NCBI GenBank assembly: GCA_902783515.1 | Contig: CACZRK010000323.1 | Span: 1-10,296, forward strand | Length of the DNA stretch: 10,296 nt | Direction: 5' to 3' | Source of the DNA: an uncultured Coriobacteriaceae bacterium | GTDB lineage: Bacteria; Actinomycetota; Coriobacteriia; Coriobacteriales; UMGS124 | Shown: piece by piece, positions 1 to 6,194 of the stretch | How positions within the stretch are numbered: the first letter of the stretch is position 1 | Layout: every line of letters starts with the position of its first letter | Position numbers and translations under genes: made by a program | Notes under the pieces: generated by a model | What the model was told of the DNA's origin: nothing | The model's database searches: none | What the model saw: the letters and a program-made list of their open reading frames with translations, nothing else

Positions 1-1413
1 ACGCGGGACAAGAAGTGCCTCGTGTTCGTGAACTCGCGCGAGGAGTGCGAGGCCGTCACGTCGACGCTTCGCCAGTACTGCGAGGCCAACGGCGAACCCG
101 ACCGCTTTCTCATTCACCACGGCAACCTCTCCTCGTCGTTTCGCGAGACGGCGGAGAGCGCCATGAAGGACGACGAGCGCGCGCTCACGACGGTCACGAC
201 CGCGACGCTGGAGCTTGGCATCGACATCGGCAGGCTCGAGCGCGCCTTTCAGATTGACGCGCCGTTCACGGTCTCGTCATTCCTGCAGCGACTCGGCAGG
301 ACGGGGCGGCGAGGCGAGCCGCCCGAGATGTGGTTCGTCATGCGCGAGGACGAGCCCGAGCCGCGCACGATGCTGCCACAGGCGATCCCGTGGAAGCTGG
401 TCCAGGGGATCGCGCTGGTCCAGCTCTACCTTGAGGACCGTTGGGTGGAGCCCGCCCGTCTGGACCGCCTGCCCTTCAGCCTGCTCTACCACCAGACCAT
501 GGCCGAGCTCGCCTCGTGCGGGGAGATGACGCCCGCCCAGCTCGCGCAGCGCATGCTCACGCTGCCCTACTTCCACCGCGTGACGCAGGAGGACTTCCGC
601 GTGATGCTCCGGCACCTGCTCGAGACGGACCACATCGAGCGAACCGAGGCGGGCGGCCTCATCGTTGGGCTTGCCGGCGAGCGCGTCACGAACTCCTATC
701 GCTTCTACGCGACCTTCCAGGAGAACGAGGAGTACACCGTGCGCAGCGAGTCCCAGGAGCTCGGCACGGTCGTGAAGCCGCCGCCTGCCGGGGAGAAGAT
801 CGCCATCGCCGGTCACGTCTGGATCGTCGAGGAGGTTGACCACAAGCGCCACCTCATCTACTGCACGCAGGTGAAGGGCAAGGTACCCGCCTACTTCGGC
901 GAGGATCCCGGCGACATCCACACGAGGATCCTGGAACGGATGCACGGGGTCCTCTGCGAACAGGGTGACTACCCCTACCTGATGAGCAATGCGCGGGCGC
1001 GTCTTGCACAGGCCCGTCATCAGGCGACGGAGGCCGGGCTCGCCCAGGAGTTCCTCATAAACCTCGGCGGGGACACGTGGGCGCTGTTCCCCTGGCTCGG
1101 CACGTACGCGTTCCTCGCCCTTGAGCGCATCCTCAAGATCAGGTGCGCGCCGCAGCTCGGCATCAAGGGCATAGACGTGGCGAGGCCGTACTACATCCAG
1201 TTCCGCATGGACGGGAACCGCGACGACTTCCTGCGCGTCATGCAGCAGGAGGCGGGACGCGACATCGACCCCATGGAGCTGCTCTACCCTGACGAGCTGC
1301 CGATCTTTGACAAGTACGACGAGTTCCTCCCCGCCGAGCTCGTGCGCAAGGGGTTCGCGTACGGCGTGCTTGACGTCGGCGGCGCGCAGGAGAGAATCCT
1401 CGGGTGGCGATGA
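1..1413 (+). CDS. Lhr-like superfamily 2 (DEAD/DEAH) helicase, C-terminal part, truncated at window edge
   Basis: The reading frame is open to base 1, so the N-terminal part with the ATP-binding domain lies outside the window; 470 residues are visible. The second RecA-like domain is clear: motif IV (CLVFVNSREECE, about residues 6-17), motif V (TTATLELGIDIG, 66-77) and motif VI (QRLGRTGRRG, 96-105) with its arginine fingers. The following 350 residues resemble the winged-helix and beta-barrel segments of the Lhr family, including an AGHVWIVEEVD stretch typical of that barrel. Lhr proteins are ATP-dependent 3'-5' nucleic acid translocases linked to DNA repair; that role is family knowledge, not shown here. 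The gene converges on the release-factor-like gene with 36 bases between the stops, and it has no visible link to the pilus operon. The alternative is another SF2 helicase with an Lhr-like tail. Confidence 0.9.
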   Translation, partial: TRDKKCLVFVNSREECEAVTSTLRQYCEANGEPDRFLIHHGNLSSSFRETAESAMKDDERALTTVTTATLELGIDIGRLERAFQIDAPFTVSSFLQRLGRTGRRGEPPEMWFVMREDEPEPRTMLPQAIPWKLVQGIALVQLYLEDRWVEPARLDRLPFSLLYHQTMAELASCGEMTPAQLAQRMLTLPYFHRVTQEDFRVMLRHLLETDHIERTEAGGLIVGLAGERVTNSYRFYATFQENEEYTVRSESQELGTVVKPPPAGEKIAIAGHVWIVEEVDHKRHLIYCTQVKGKVPAYFGEDPGDIHTRILERMHGVLCEQGDYPYLMSNARARLAQARHQATEAGLAQEFLINLGGDTWALFPWLGTYAFLALERILKIRCAPQLGIKGIDVARPYYIQFRMDGNRDDFLRVMQQEAGRDIDPMELLYPDELPIFDKYDEFLPAELVRKGFAYGVLDVGGAQERILGWR

Positions 1414-1449
1414 GCGGCCGTCGGACGGCGCGAGGACGCCCGGGTGCGC

Positions 1450-1887
1450 TCAGTCGTCCAGGCCTGGCCTGCGGCGCAGCCGCTTGACGTCGGCATGATG
1501 ATGCTTCGCGTCAAGGCGGCGCTGACGCGAGGCGTGCGTCGGCTTGGTCTTCGTCCGGTGCTTCGGGACGTATGACCTGCGCCTGAACTCCTCGCGCAGC
1601 TTCTCGAGGCAGCGCTGCCTGTTCTGCAGCTGGCTGCGCGACTCACGGCTCACCACGGCGATGCCCGTGGGCAGGTGCGTCATGCGCACGGCGGAGTCCG
1701 TCGTGTTCACGCCCTGACCGCCGGGACCGGTCGCGCGGAAGACGTCCGTGCGACACTGACGCTCAAGCTCCCGATCACCCAGCCGAGCGAGCGCGGCGAA
1801 CTGGCGGGGCGTGAGGCGCGCGATCGCTGGCGTCGCACGACGTTCCCCCTCATTCCGCTGGCGCTGCAGACCATCCGTGTCGTTCAC
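1450..1887 (-). CDS. Short class I release-factor-like protein (GGQ domain; possible ribosome rescue factor)
   Basis: This 145-residue protein is essentially one peptidyl-tRNA hydrolysis domain. The catalytic loop TGPGGQGVNTTDSAVR (about residues 53-68) holds the GGQ tripeptide at 56-58 and is followed by a THLPTGI and RSQLQNR stretch very like the core of RF1/RF2. The codon-recognition domains of full release factors are absent. The C-terminal 45 residues are strongly basic, as in ArfB/YaeJ and MTRFR-type proteins, where a basic tail enters the mRNA channel of stalled ribosomes. A rescue role is therefore the best inference, but the GGQ loop sequence is closer to RF1/RF2 than to ArfB. The start is GTG: no ATG lies in frame before an upstream stop, and a GGGGAG sequence sits about 11 bases ahead. 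It stands alone, downstream of the tRNA-Phe terminator. Confidence 0.88.
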   Translation of the reverse strand: MNDTDGLQRQRNEGERRATPAIARLTPRQFAALARLGDRELERQCRTDVFRATGPGGQGVNTTDSAVRMTHLPTGIAVVSRESRSQLQNRQRCLEKLREEFRRRSYVPKHRTKTKPTHASRQRRLDAKHHHADVKRLRRRPGLDD

Positions 1888-1952
1888 GTTCGTGCCATCT
1901 CCCCGTCAACATCGGTGCGACGTATCACGCGCGAGGTATGTGCGCATGCATG

Positions 1953-1991
1953 AAAAAGAAAAGGCTGGTAAGCATTCTGCTCACCAGCCTT
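1953..1991 (-). terminator. Intrinsic terminator after tRNA-Phe
   Basis: Read on the minus strand, a perfect nine-base stem (AAGGCTGGT with ACCAGCCTT) encloses AGCA/TGCT, which can lengthen the stem further across one mismatch. It is followed directly by TTCTTTTTC. This is a textbook Rho-independent terminator beginning 9 bases beyond the encoded CCA of the tRNA. It is the first convincing terminator downstream of the pilus operon, so it may also end operon transcripts that read through the tRNA. Confidence 0.94.
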
Positions 1992-2000
1992 AGCATTCAA

Positions 2001-2076
2001 TGGTGCCTGGAAACGGAATCGAACCGCTGACACGGGGATTTTCAGTCCCCTGCTCTACCAACTGAGCTATCCAGGC
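2001..2076 (-). tRNA. tRNA-Phe (anticodon GAA), CCA encoded
   Basis: The 76-base minus-strand sequence folds into a canonical cloverleaf. The acceptor stem is GCCTGGA with TCCAGGC, the D arm is GCTC/GAGC, the anticodon stem is GGGGA/TCCCC with loop CTGAAAA, and the T arm carries the TTCGATT loop. The anticodon GAA is at plus-strand positions 2041-2043 and reads UUC/UUU (phenylalanine). The discriminator base is A and CCA is encoded in the DNA. A promoter lies just upstream and a strong terminator just downstream, so it is probably a single-tRNA unit, with possible read-through from the pilus operon. Confidence 0.98.
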
Positions 2077-2089
2077 GCTGCGGCATGTA

Positions 2090-2117
2090 AATATATCAGA
2101 TCATGTCGGCGAGTCAA
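2090..2117 (-). promoter_or_regulatory. Sigma70-type promoter for tRNA-Phe, overlapping the end of the DUF192 gene
   Basis: On the minus strand a TTGACT element (2112-2117) is separated by 16 bases from TATATT (2090-2095), close to the TTGACA/TATAAT consensus. The AT-rich -10 stands out against the surrounding GC-rich DNA. A start about seven bases beyond the -10 would leave a leader of only a few bases before the tRNA, as is usual for tRNA genes. The -35 overlaps the stop codon of the preceding gene. The call is from sequence match and position only. Confidence 0.7.
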
Positions 2118-2701
2118 CGCGCACGCTCGTCATGGAAGGATATTCCACGCTGGGCCATAAGTTTTCCATAGGTTCCCATCTCCGTCCCGCCCCTTGGCGC
2201 CTTGGCGCCCACAACGCGAAGCCTGACGATGCGGATTTCGTCGCCGGCCTCGGGCCATGGATCATCCGACGCCTCCCGCTCCAGCGCGCAGACGGCGTCG
2301 CGCGCGCTCACGAGCCGGCACGGCTGCACCGACTGACTCGCGACGAGCACCTGACCGTCGCAGCCTGCGAGCAGGACGTCCAGCGGATACGACATGCCGA
2401 ACGTGTGGATGGACGCACAGCGGAAGAACAGCAGCGACGCGCCCTGCAGATCCCCGCGGCGCGTCCCGATCAGGCCGCAGAGGCGCTGCGTGAACCCCTG
2501 CGCGACATATGCCATGAGGCCGATCCCCGACGAGCTGAACACGAGCGCCTTCTCTGCGTCGCCGCGCAGCGACCTTCCCGTCACGCGGCGCGTGACGATC
2601 CCCTGCCGGCGCGCGGCGCCCGTCGCCTTCCCGTCCGTCTCGACGGCCCCCTCGCACGGCATCGGGTCGGCCTCTTCCATTGACGCGTTGCGTTCGTCCA
2701 T
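2114..2701 (-). CDS. DUF192 family protein, last gene of the Tad operon
   Basis: This 195-residue protein contains a DUF192-type domain at about residues 65-160. The family landmarks are the CGLIGTR stretch (75-81), the core SIHTFGMSYPLDVL (97-110), the DGQVLVAS strand, and the following V-P-R and ALERE segments. The biochemical function of DUF192 is not established; members are small beta-rich proteins. Unlike many relatives it has no obvious signal peptide. Instead about 60 extra residues, polar at first and basic after residue 30, precede the domain. The ATG has a GAGGGGG sequence a few bases upstream. It lies 42 bases after the TadF-like gene and in the same direction, so it is very probably co-transcribed with the pilus genes. 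Its stop codon sits inside the tRNA-Phe promoter. Domain assignment is fairly sure; its role in the pilus is unknown. Confidence 0.82.
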   Translation of the reverse strand: MDERNASMEEADPMPCEGAVETDGKATGAARRQGIVTRRVTGRSLRGDAEKALVFSSSGIGLMAYVAQGFTQRLCGLIGTRRGDLQGASLLFFRCASIHTFGMSYPLDVLLAGCDGQVLVASQSVQPCRLVSARDAVCALEREASDDPWPEAGDEIRIVRLRVVGAKAPRGGTEMGTYGKLMAQRGISFHDERAR

Positions 2702-2743
2702 ACCGTCCCCCTCACATAGCGGACCCTTGCGGCGGGCGGCGCG

Positions 2744-3259
2744 CTAGAACAGCACGCCGGGCCGATAGCGATCGATCGTGAACGCGCACTCGTGCCGCAG
2801 CTCGCCCGGCACGCCCGCGTCAACGCCGGCGATCGAGAGCACCGAGGGCCAGGGACGATACGTAAGCGTGCAGACGTAGCGCGTCAGATGCGGCGCGAAG
2901 GAAAACCCGACGCTCGGGTCGTTATCGCCGCGCCCCTCCTCGTACGCCTCCCACGCGGTCTGCGCCGTCACCTCGACCGTGACGCGCGCGATGGGCCGCA
3001 TCGCGCCCTCGATCGCCTGTGCGACCTCGTGCTCCTGGGCTCCCGATTCGATCGCCTCGCCCGCGGGCGACACGGCGCACGCCATGACGGCGTCAGGGGC
3101 GACCCGGTCGAACCTCGCGCACGCCGCGATGAACGAGACGAGGTTCGCCACGACGACGGCGACCACGATCATGACCGGCGTCACGACCGCCATCTCGACG
3201 ACCATCTGGCCGTGCTCGTCACGGGCGAGGTCTCCCACCCACCTGCCAACCACACCCAT
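2744..3259 (-). CDS. TadF/TadE-like pseudopilin
   Basis: This 171-residue protein starts with a short basic leader, then EHG-QMVVE at residues 15-22. Gly17 followed by Glu at +5 and a hydrophobic helix (about 23-45) is the class III prepilin signature, so a TadV-type peptidase should cut after Gly17. The rest is a soluble domain with three cysteines (49, 129, 158). In Tad loci such TadE/TadF pseudopilins are minor components needed for Flp pilus assembly; placement after tadE and the large Tad-domain gene fits TadF. The exact TadE/TadF label is inferred from gene order. A perfect AGGAGG lies at 3262-3267, only 2 bases from this ATG but 8 bases from the GTG third codon (3253), so translation may really start two codons later. 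It follows the 714-aa gene after 22 bases. Confidence 0.82.
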   Translation of the reverse strand: MGVVGRWVGDLARDEHGQMVVEMAVVTPVMIVVAVVVANLVSFIAACARFDRVAPDAVMACAVSPAGEAIESGAQEHEVAQAIEGAMRPIARVTVEVTAQTAWEAYEEGRGDNDPSVGFSFAPHLTRYVCTLTYRPWPSVLSIAGVDAGVPGELRHECAFTIDRYRPGVLF

Positions 3260-3261
3260 CG

Positions 3262-3267
3262 CCTCCT
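3262..3267 (-). promoter_or_regulatory. Shine-Dalgarno AGGAGG of the TadF-like gene, oddly close to the ATG
   Basis: The minus strand reads AGGAGG at this position. Two bases separate it from the ATG at 3259 and eight from the in-frame GTG at 3253, which is the better spacing. The difference is two residues of the leader peptide and does not change the pilin signature. Confidence 0.7.
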
Positions 3268-3281
3268 CGACTGAGTGACCG

Positions 3282-5426
3282 TCACATGCCGGCCGTCACC
3301 TCGGACAGCCAGCCGAAGTCGACCTTGATCGGCACCTCCTTGTCCGTGCCGGGGATCGTGAGGGTCGCGATCGTGATCTCGTCGCTTCCCGTGAGCTCCG
3401 TCGTGAACAGCCCGAGCGCCGACATCATCGACGAGACGTCCCTCGCCTCGTCCAATGACGGGCCCGCCATGACGAGGGCGTGCATGACCTGGTACCACTC
3501 GTTCCCCGAGGCCCGCATCACGTCGTTCGTGTCGGCGAGCACGGGCTTCTTCGGCGAGAGGTCCGCCGGCTCGAGCGCGGTGAGCTCGATCACGGACGAC
3601 AGCGCGTCGCGCAGCCACGAGGCGACGTTGCCCAGGCCGAGCTCCTGCAGGTGCTGGAACGACTCCCGCGCACGCTGCATGAACGCCTGGTAGCCGTCCC
3701 CATATGACACGAGGAGGTCACCCCAGCCGGTCATGATCGCGTCAAGGACGTCGCCGCCCGCCCCGATCGCCCCGCCACGCGCGACGATGCCGTCAAAGAA
3801 GCCCGCGAGGACCGTGTTGCCCTTCGCGGCCGGGTCCTTCGCGACGGTCGCCGCGGCGACCGCGACGCGCGGCGGGAGCTCGGCCGGTGAGACGGCGAAC
3901 TGAGCGAGCTGCTCGCGCGAGTACCCGCCGCGAACGTCGGCCGCGACGCAGACGCACCCGTACCTGCCCGGCGGCTGGGGGCTGACGCGCGTAGCCCTCA
4001 CCTTCTCGAGCGCCTGGCGAAAGAGGTCGCTGGCGTTCTGCGCCTCCTGCTCCGCCTCACGCTCCTTGTCAACCTGCTCGTTGTAGGCGGCCTGGTAGTC
4101 GGCGCCGGCACGGACGAAATCGCGCCAGTAGTGCTCGAAGCCGTTGTCGATGCTCGTGGACGCGGCGGGCGTGGCGCCAAGGCTGCGCACCGTGAACGCA
4201 CACGTCTCGCAGACGCCGACAGCGCCCGCCTCCTGGTCCGCCAGCGACGCCGTCCCGGACACGCCGCCCGTGTTGCCCGGGCACCGCGCGCTCGCGTGCA
4301 GGGTCGCGCCGCCCGGCTCCTGCGAGACCGGCCAGCACGCGTCCGTGTACAGGCTCGTCTGTCTCACGTCCTGCGTGCCCGCGGGGAGCGGCCTGACGTC
4401 ACAGGTCACGTGACCCTGCTCGTCCGTGGTAACCGAGCTCTCGTCCGCCTGCCTGAGCGCGTACTCGTAGAACGCCGCCCGCGCGGCGGACCGCGTCATC
4501 TCCTCGACGTCGTCGCCCGCATAGGACTCGGCGTGCAGGCGCTGCTCGTAATAGGCACGCGCGCGCTGGATCCCCACGTCAAAGCTCCACCCCGTCTGCG
4601 CGGGATAGTTCGGGTTCTGCGCCCCGTCCATGCCGGCGAGCGACCTCGCGCGCTCGCGCATGCACGTCACGCCGCCGCAGTCGGCGAGCCACCCGCGTCG
4701 CAACGCCTCGTCGGCGCGCTCCTTCGCCGCCGCCGCCTCGGACTCGATCTCGTCGATCTTGTCGCCGGAGTCCTTCGCGGAGCGCGCGTCCTCGGCGGCG
4801 TCATCGTTCAGAAGGGAGTCGTAGTCGGACGCCCCCTCGCTCGGAAACGGGATCGCGACGCCCACGTACGACCCCGAGGCGCCGCGGTTGGCGCGCACCG
4901 TCAGCGCCGAGTTCGCCGCCATCAGGTACGGCAGCGCCTCCTCGAGCATGCGCAGCCCCGCCGCGGACTGGCGCGCGAGCGACGCGCGGGCGTCGAACAC
5001 CGTCATCGCGGCGTTCACGACCGGCGGGCCGACCACGTCAAGGACCGGGATCGCGCACAGCACGAGGCCGATCGCCAGCGTGAGCGTGCCGATGAGCCCA
5101 AGGCTGAGCACGATGGCGTCCATGACCTGCGCGGCGGTCGCGTACCCGGAGAGCACGTTGGCGGCGGCGAGCGCGCCGGCGTCAGCGACCGCCTGCACGT
5201 CGGCGGCGCGGCTCGAGACCCAGCTCACGTTCGCGATCGCGAAGACGAGGCTCAGCGACACGAGCAGGGCGACCGCGGCGGCGACCGTCGTGGATCCCCC
5301 GTCCTCCCGGACGAACATGCCGACGCCGAGCTCGACGCGCGAGCGCGCGCCCCATGCTGAGCGAACGCCCGCGAGCCGGCGCGCGAGGCTCCGAGACGCC
5401 CGGCTACCATGACGAAGACCAGTCAC
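3282..5426 (-). CDS. Large Tad/TadG-like surface protein (Tad N-terminal domain, cysteine-containing, 714 aa)
   Basis: After a 40-residue basic leader comes REDGGSTTV (40-48), a transmembrane helix (about 48-66) and RAADVQAVADAGALAAA (73-89), which matches the N-terminal domain of TadG/TadE-G-like proteins (typical D-A-A-A-L-A-A-A end). There is no Glu at +5, as in other TadG-type proteins, so it is probably not cut like a pilin. A second hydrophobic helix spans about 104-129. The presumed exported part has two charged, helix- or coiled-coil-prone segments (208-244 and 449-476) and nine cysteines, among them C250/C255, C406-x2-C409 and C491-x-C493. No von Willebrand MIDAS (DxSxS) is visible, unlike classical TadG. 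The GTG start at 5426 was chosen because of the strong Shine-Dalgarno ahead; it overlaps tadE by 23 bases. ATG 5318 (residue 37) is an alternative with a poor site. Role inferred: pilus tip or anchoring protein. Confidence 0.83.
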   Translation of the reverse strand: MTGLRHGSRASRSLARRLAGVRSAWGARSRVELGVGMFVREDGGSTTVAAAVALLVSLSLVFAIANVSWVSSRAADVQAVADAGALAAANVLSGYATAAQVMDAIVLSLGLIGTLTLAIGLVLCAIPVLDVVGPPVVNAAMTVFDARASLARQSAAGLRMLEEALPYLMAANSALTVRANRGASGSYVGVAIPFPSEGASDYDSLLNDDAAEDARSAKDSGDKIDEIESEAAAAKERADEALRRGWLADCGGVTCMRERARSLAGMDGAQNPNYPAQTGWSFDVGIQRARAYYEQRLHAESYAGDDVEEMTRSAARAAFYEYALRQADESSVTTDEQGHVTCDVRPLPAGTQDVRQTSLYTDACWPVSQEPGGATLHASARCPGNTGGVSGTASLADQEAGAVGVCETCAFTVRSLGATPAASTSIDNGFEHYWRDFVRAGADYQAAYNEQVDKEREAEQEAQNASDLFRQALEKVRATRVSPQPPGRYGCVCVAADVRGGYSREQLAQFAVSPAELPPRVAVAAATVAKDPAAKGNTVLAGFFDGIVARGGAIGAGGDVLDAIMTGWGDLLVSYGDGYQAFMQRARESFQHLQELGLGNVASWLRDALSSVIELTALEPADLSPKKPVLADTNDVMRASGNEWYQVMHALVMAGPSLDEARDVSSMMSALGLFTTELTGSDEITIATLTIPGTDKEVPIKVDFGWLSEVTAGM

Positions 5427-5892
5427 CGTACCCTCCCTCCAGCCAGCTCGGCCTCGTCGTCGTGGCGACGCTGACGTCCACGACGACGTCGCCGGCCTCG
5501 TCCATGTCCCCCGCCGCGACGGCAAGCAGCCCGACGATCGGCAGCGGCCGCACGGTCGTGCGTATGTGCGCCGACGCACCGTGCTCCGCGACGGAGCCCG
5601 AGAGCTCGATCTCCCAGCCGGCGTCCCCGCCACGATGGAAGATGTCCAGGTCGGGCACGGCGTCAAGGCGCCGTCGCACGTAGCTCTCGTACGCGCTGTC
5701 CGACCCGATCGTCCCATGGGTGGCGGTCGACATGAGCCGACACGCCTCGCCGGCGGCCGCCTCCATCACGCAGCGCGTGTAGCAGACGCACACGGGCTGC
5801 GCGAGCAGGCCGATGACGACGAGCAGGGAGGGCAGCAGCAGCGCCGCCTCGACGCTTGCCTGACCCCGGTCGTCAAGGGCCACGGCCAGCAC
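5404..5892 (-). CDS. tadE: TadE-like pseudopilin
   Basis: From the GTG at 5892 the product has 162 residues: a short leader, then DDRG-QASVE (7-15), so Gly10 with Glu at +5, followed by a hydrophobic helix (about 16-36) that opens with EAALLLPSLL, typical of TadE. A cysteine cluster (CVCYTRC) follows the helix, then a soluble domain of about 110 residues. TadE proteins are prepilin-peptidase substrates required for Flp pilus biogenesis. The start is uncertain. No ATG and no Shine-Dalgarno exist in this frame near the end of the previous gene, and GTG 5892 lies 22 bases after that stop. An ATG that overlaps the previous stop (TGATG, 5913-5917) is out of frame by one base, so a one-base frameshift or sequence error near 5893-5900 is possible. 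The last 23 bases overlap the next gene. Confidence 0.8.
   Translation of the reverse strand: MLAVALDDRGQASVEAALLLPSLLVVIGLLAQPVCVCYTRCVMEAAAGEACRLMSTATHGTIGSDSAYESYVRRRLDAVPDLDIFHRGGDAGWEIELSGSVAEHGASAHIRTTVRPLPIVGLLAVAAGDMDEAGDVVVDVSVATTTRPSWLEGGYGDWSSSW
5431..5440 (-). promoter_or_regulatory. Shine-Dalgarno that sets the GTG start of the 714-aa gene
   Basis: The minus strand reads GGAGGGAGGG here, ending 4 bases before GTG 5426 (the inner GGAGG is 5 bases away). It lies inside the tadE coding region. The next start candidate, ATG 5318, is preceded only by a weak purine stretch, so this site favours the GTG and argues against the far longer open frame that runs upstream antisense-like through tadE. 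Confidence 0.75.
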
Positions 5893-5914
5893 GCGCGCAT
5901 GGCGTCTGAGGCCA

Positions 5915-6190
5915 TCAGAACATGAGCACGTCGAGCAGCGCGCCGCCCGGCGTCTCCGTCCGGACGCTGTGCGAGGCGGCGCGGGTCGCAAGCTCTCCCA
6001 TGGTCCCGTCGGACGCGCGCGTGACGAAGGCGCCGAGCCCGATGACGATCGCCGAGAGGGCGAGCGCCACGAGCAGGTACTCGAGCGTCGACTGCCCGGC
6101 CTCCTCGCGCACGAGCGACCACAGGGCATGACGCACCAGATCGCACTTGGCACGCACGTCCCGCCAGAACCTCCGCGCTCCCCAGCCCAT
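5915..6190 (-). CDS. Second Flp/pilin-like protein (prepilin-peptidase substrate)
   Basis: This 91-residue protein has a basic leader of 32 residues, then EEAG-QSTLEYLLV (29-40): Gly32 with Glu at +5, Tyr at +6 and a hydrophobic helix (about 38-52). That is the class III (Flp) prepilin signature. The mature part, about 59 residues, is longer than a typical Flp pilin by a polar tail rich in T, S, R and G. It may be a minor pilin, a second pilin subunit or a small pseudopilin. It starts 4 bases after the stop of the 198-aa gene, so translation is probably coupled. ATG 6190 has a GGTGA sequence just ahead; the in-frame GTG at 6202 with GGGAG upstream is equally possible and would add four residues and overlap the preceding gene by 8 bases. 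Confidence 0.8.
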   Translation of the reverse strand: MGWGARRFWRDVRAKCDLVRHALWSLVREEAGQSTLEYLLVALALSAIVIGLGAFVTRASDGTMGELATRAASHSVRTETPGGALLDVLMF

Positions 6191-6194
6191 GGCC

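Noticed and set aside
277..1020. Minus-strand open frame (247 aa) inside the helicase
   Set aside because: Antisense shadow; the plus-strand frame contains helicase motifs IV, V and VI.
1417..1429. Small hairpin (GCCGT/ACGGC) between the convergent helicase and release-factor-like genes
   Set aside because: Five-base stem with a three-base loop and no T-tract; not convincing as a terminator in GC-rich DNA.
4131..5360. Long plus-strand open frame (409 aa) opposite the 714-aa Tad-domain gene
   Set aside because: Its product is an Arg/Ala/Val/His-rich composition artefact of GC-rich antisense DNA; the minus-strand frame has a recognisable Tad domain, membrane helices and a strong Shine-Dalgarno.
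5427..5717. Upstream extension of the 714-aa gene to give an 811-residue protein
   Set aside because: The extension is tadE read in another frame, Arg/Ser/Thr-rich, while the GTG at 5426 has a strong Shine-Dalgarno.
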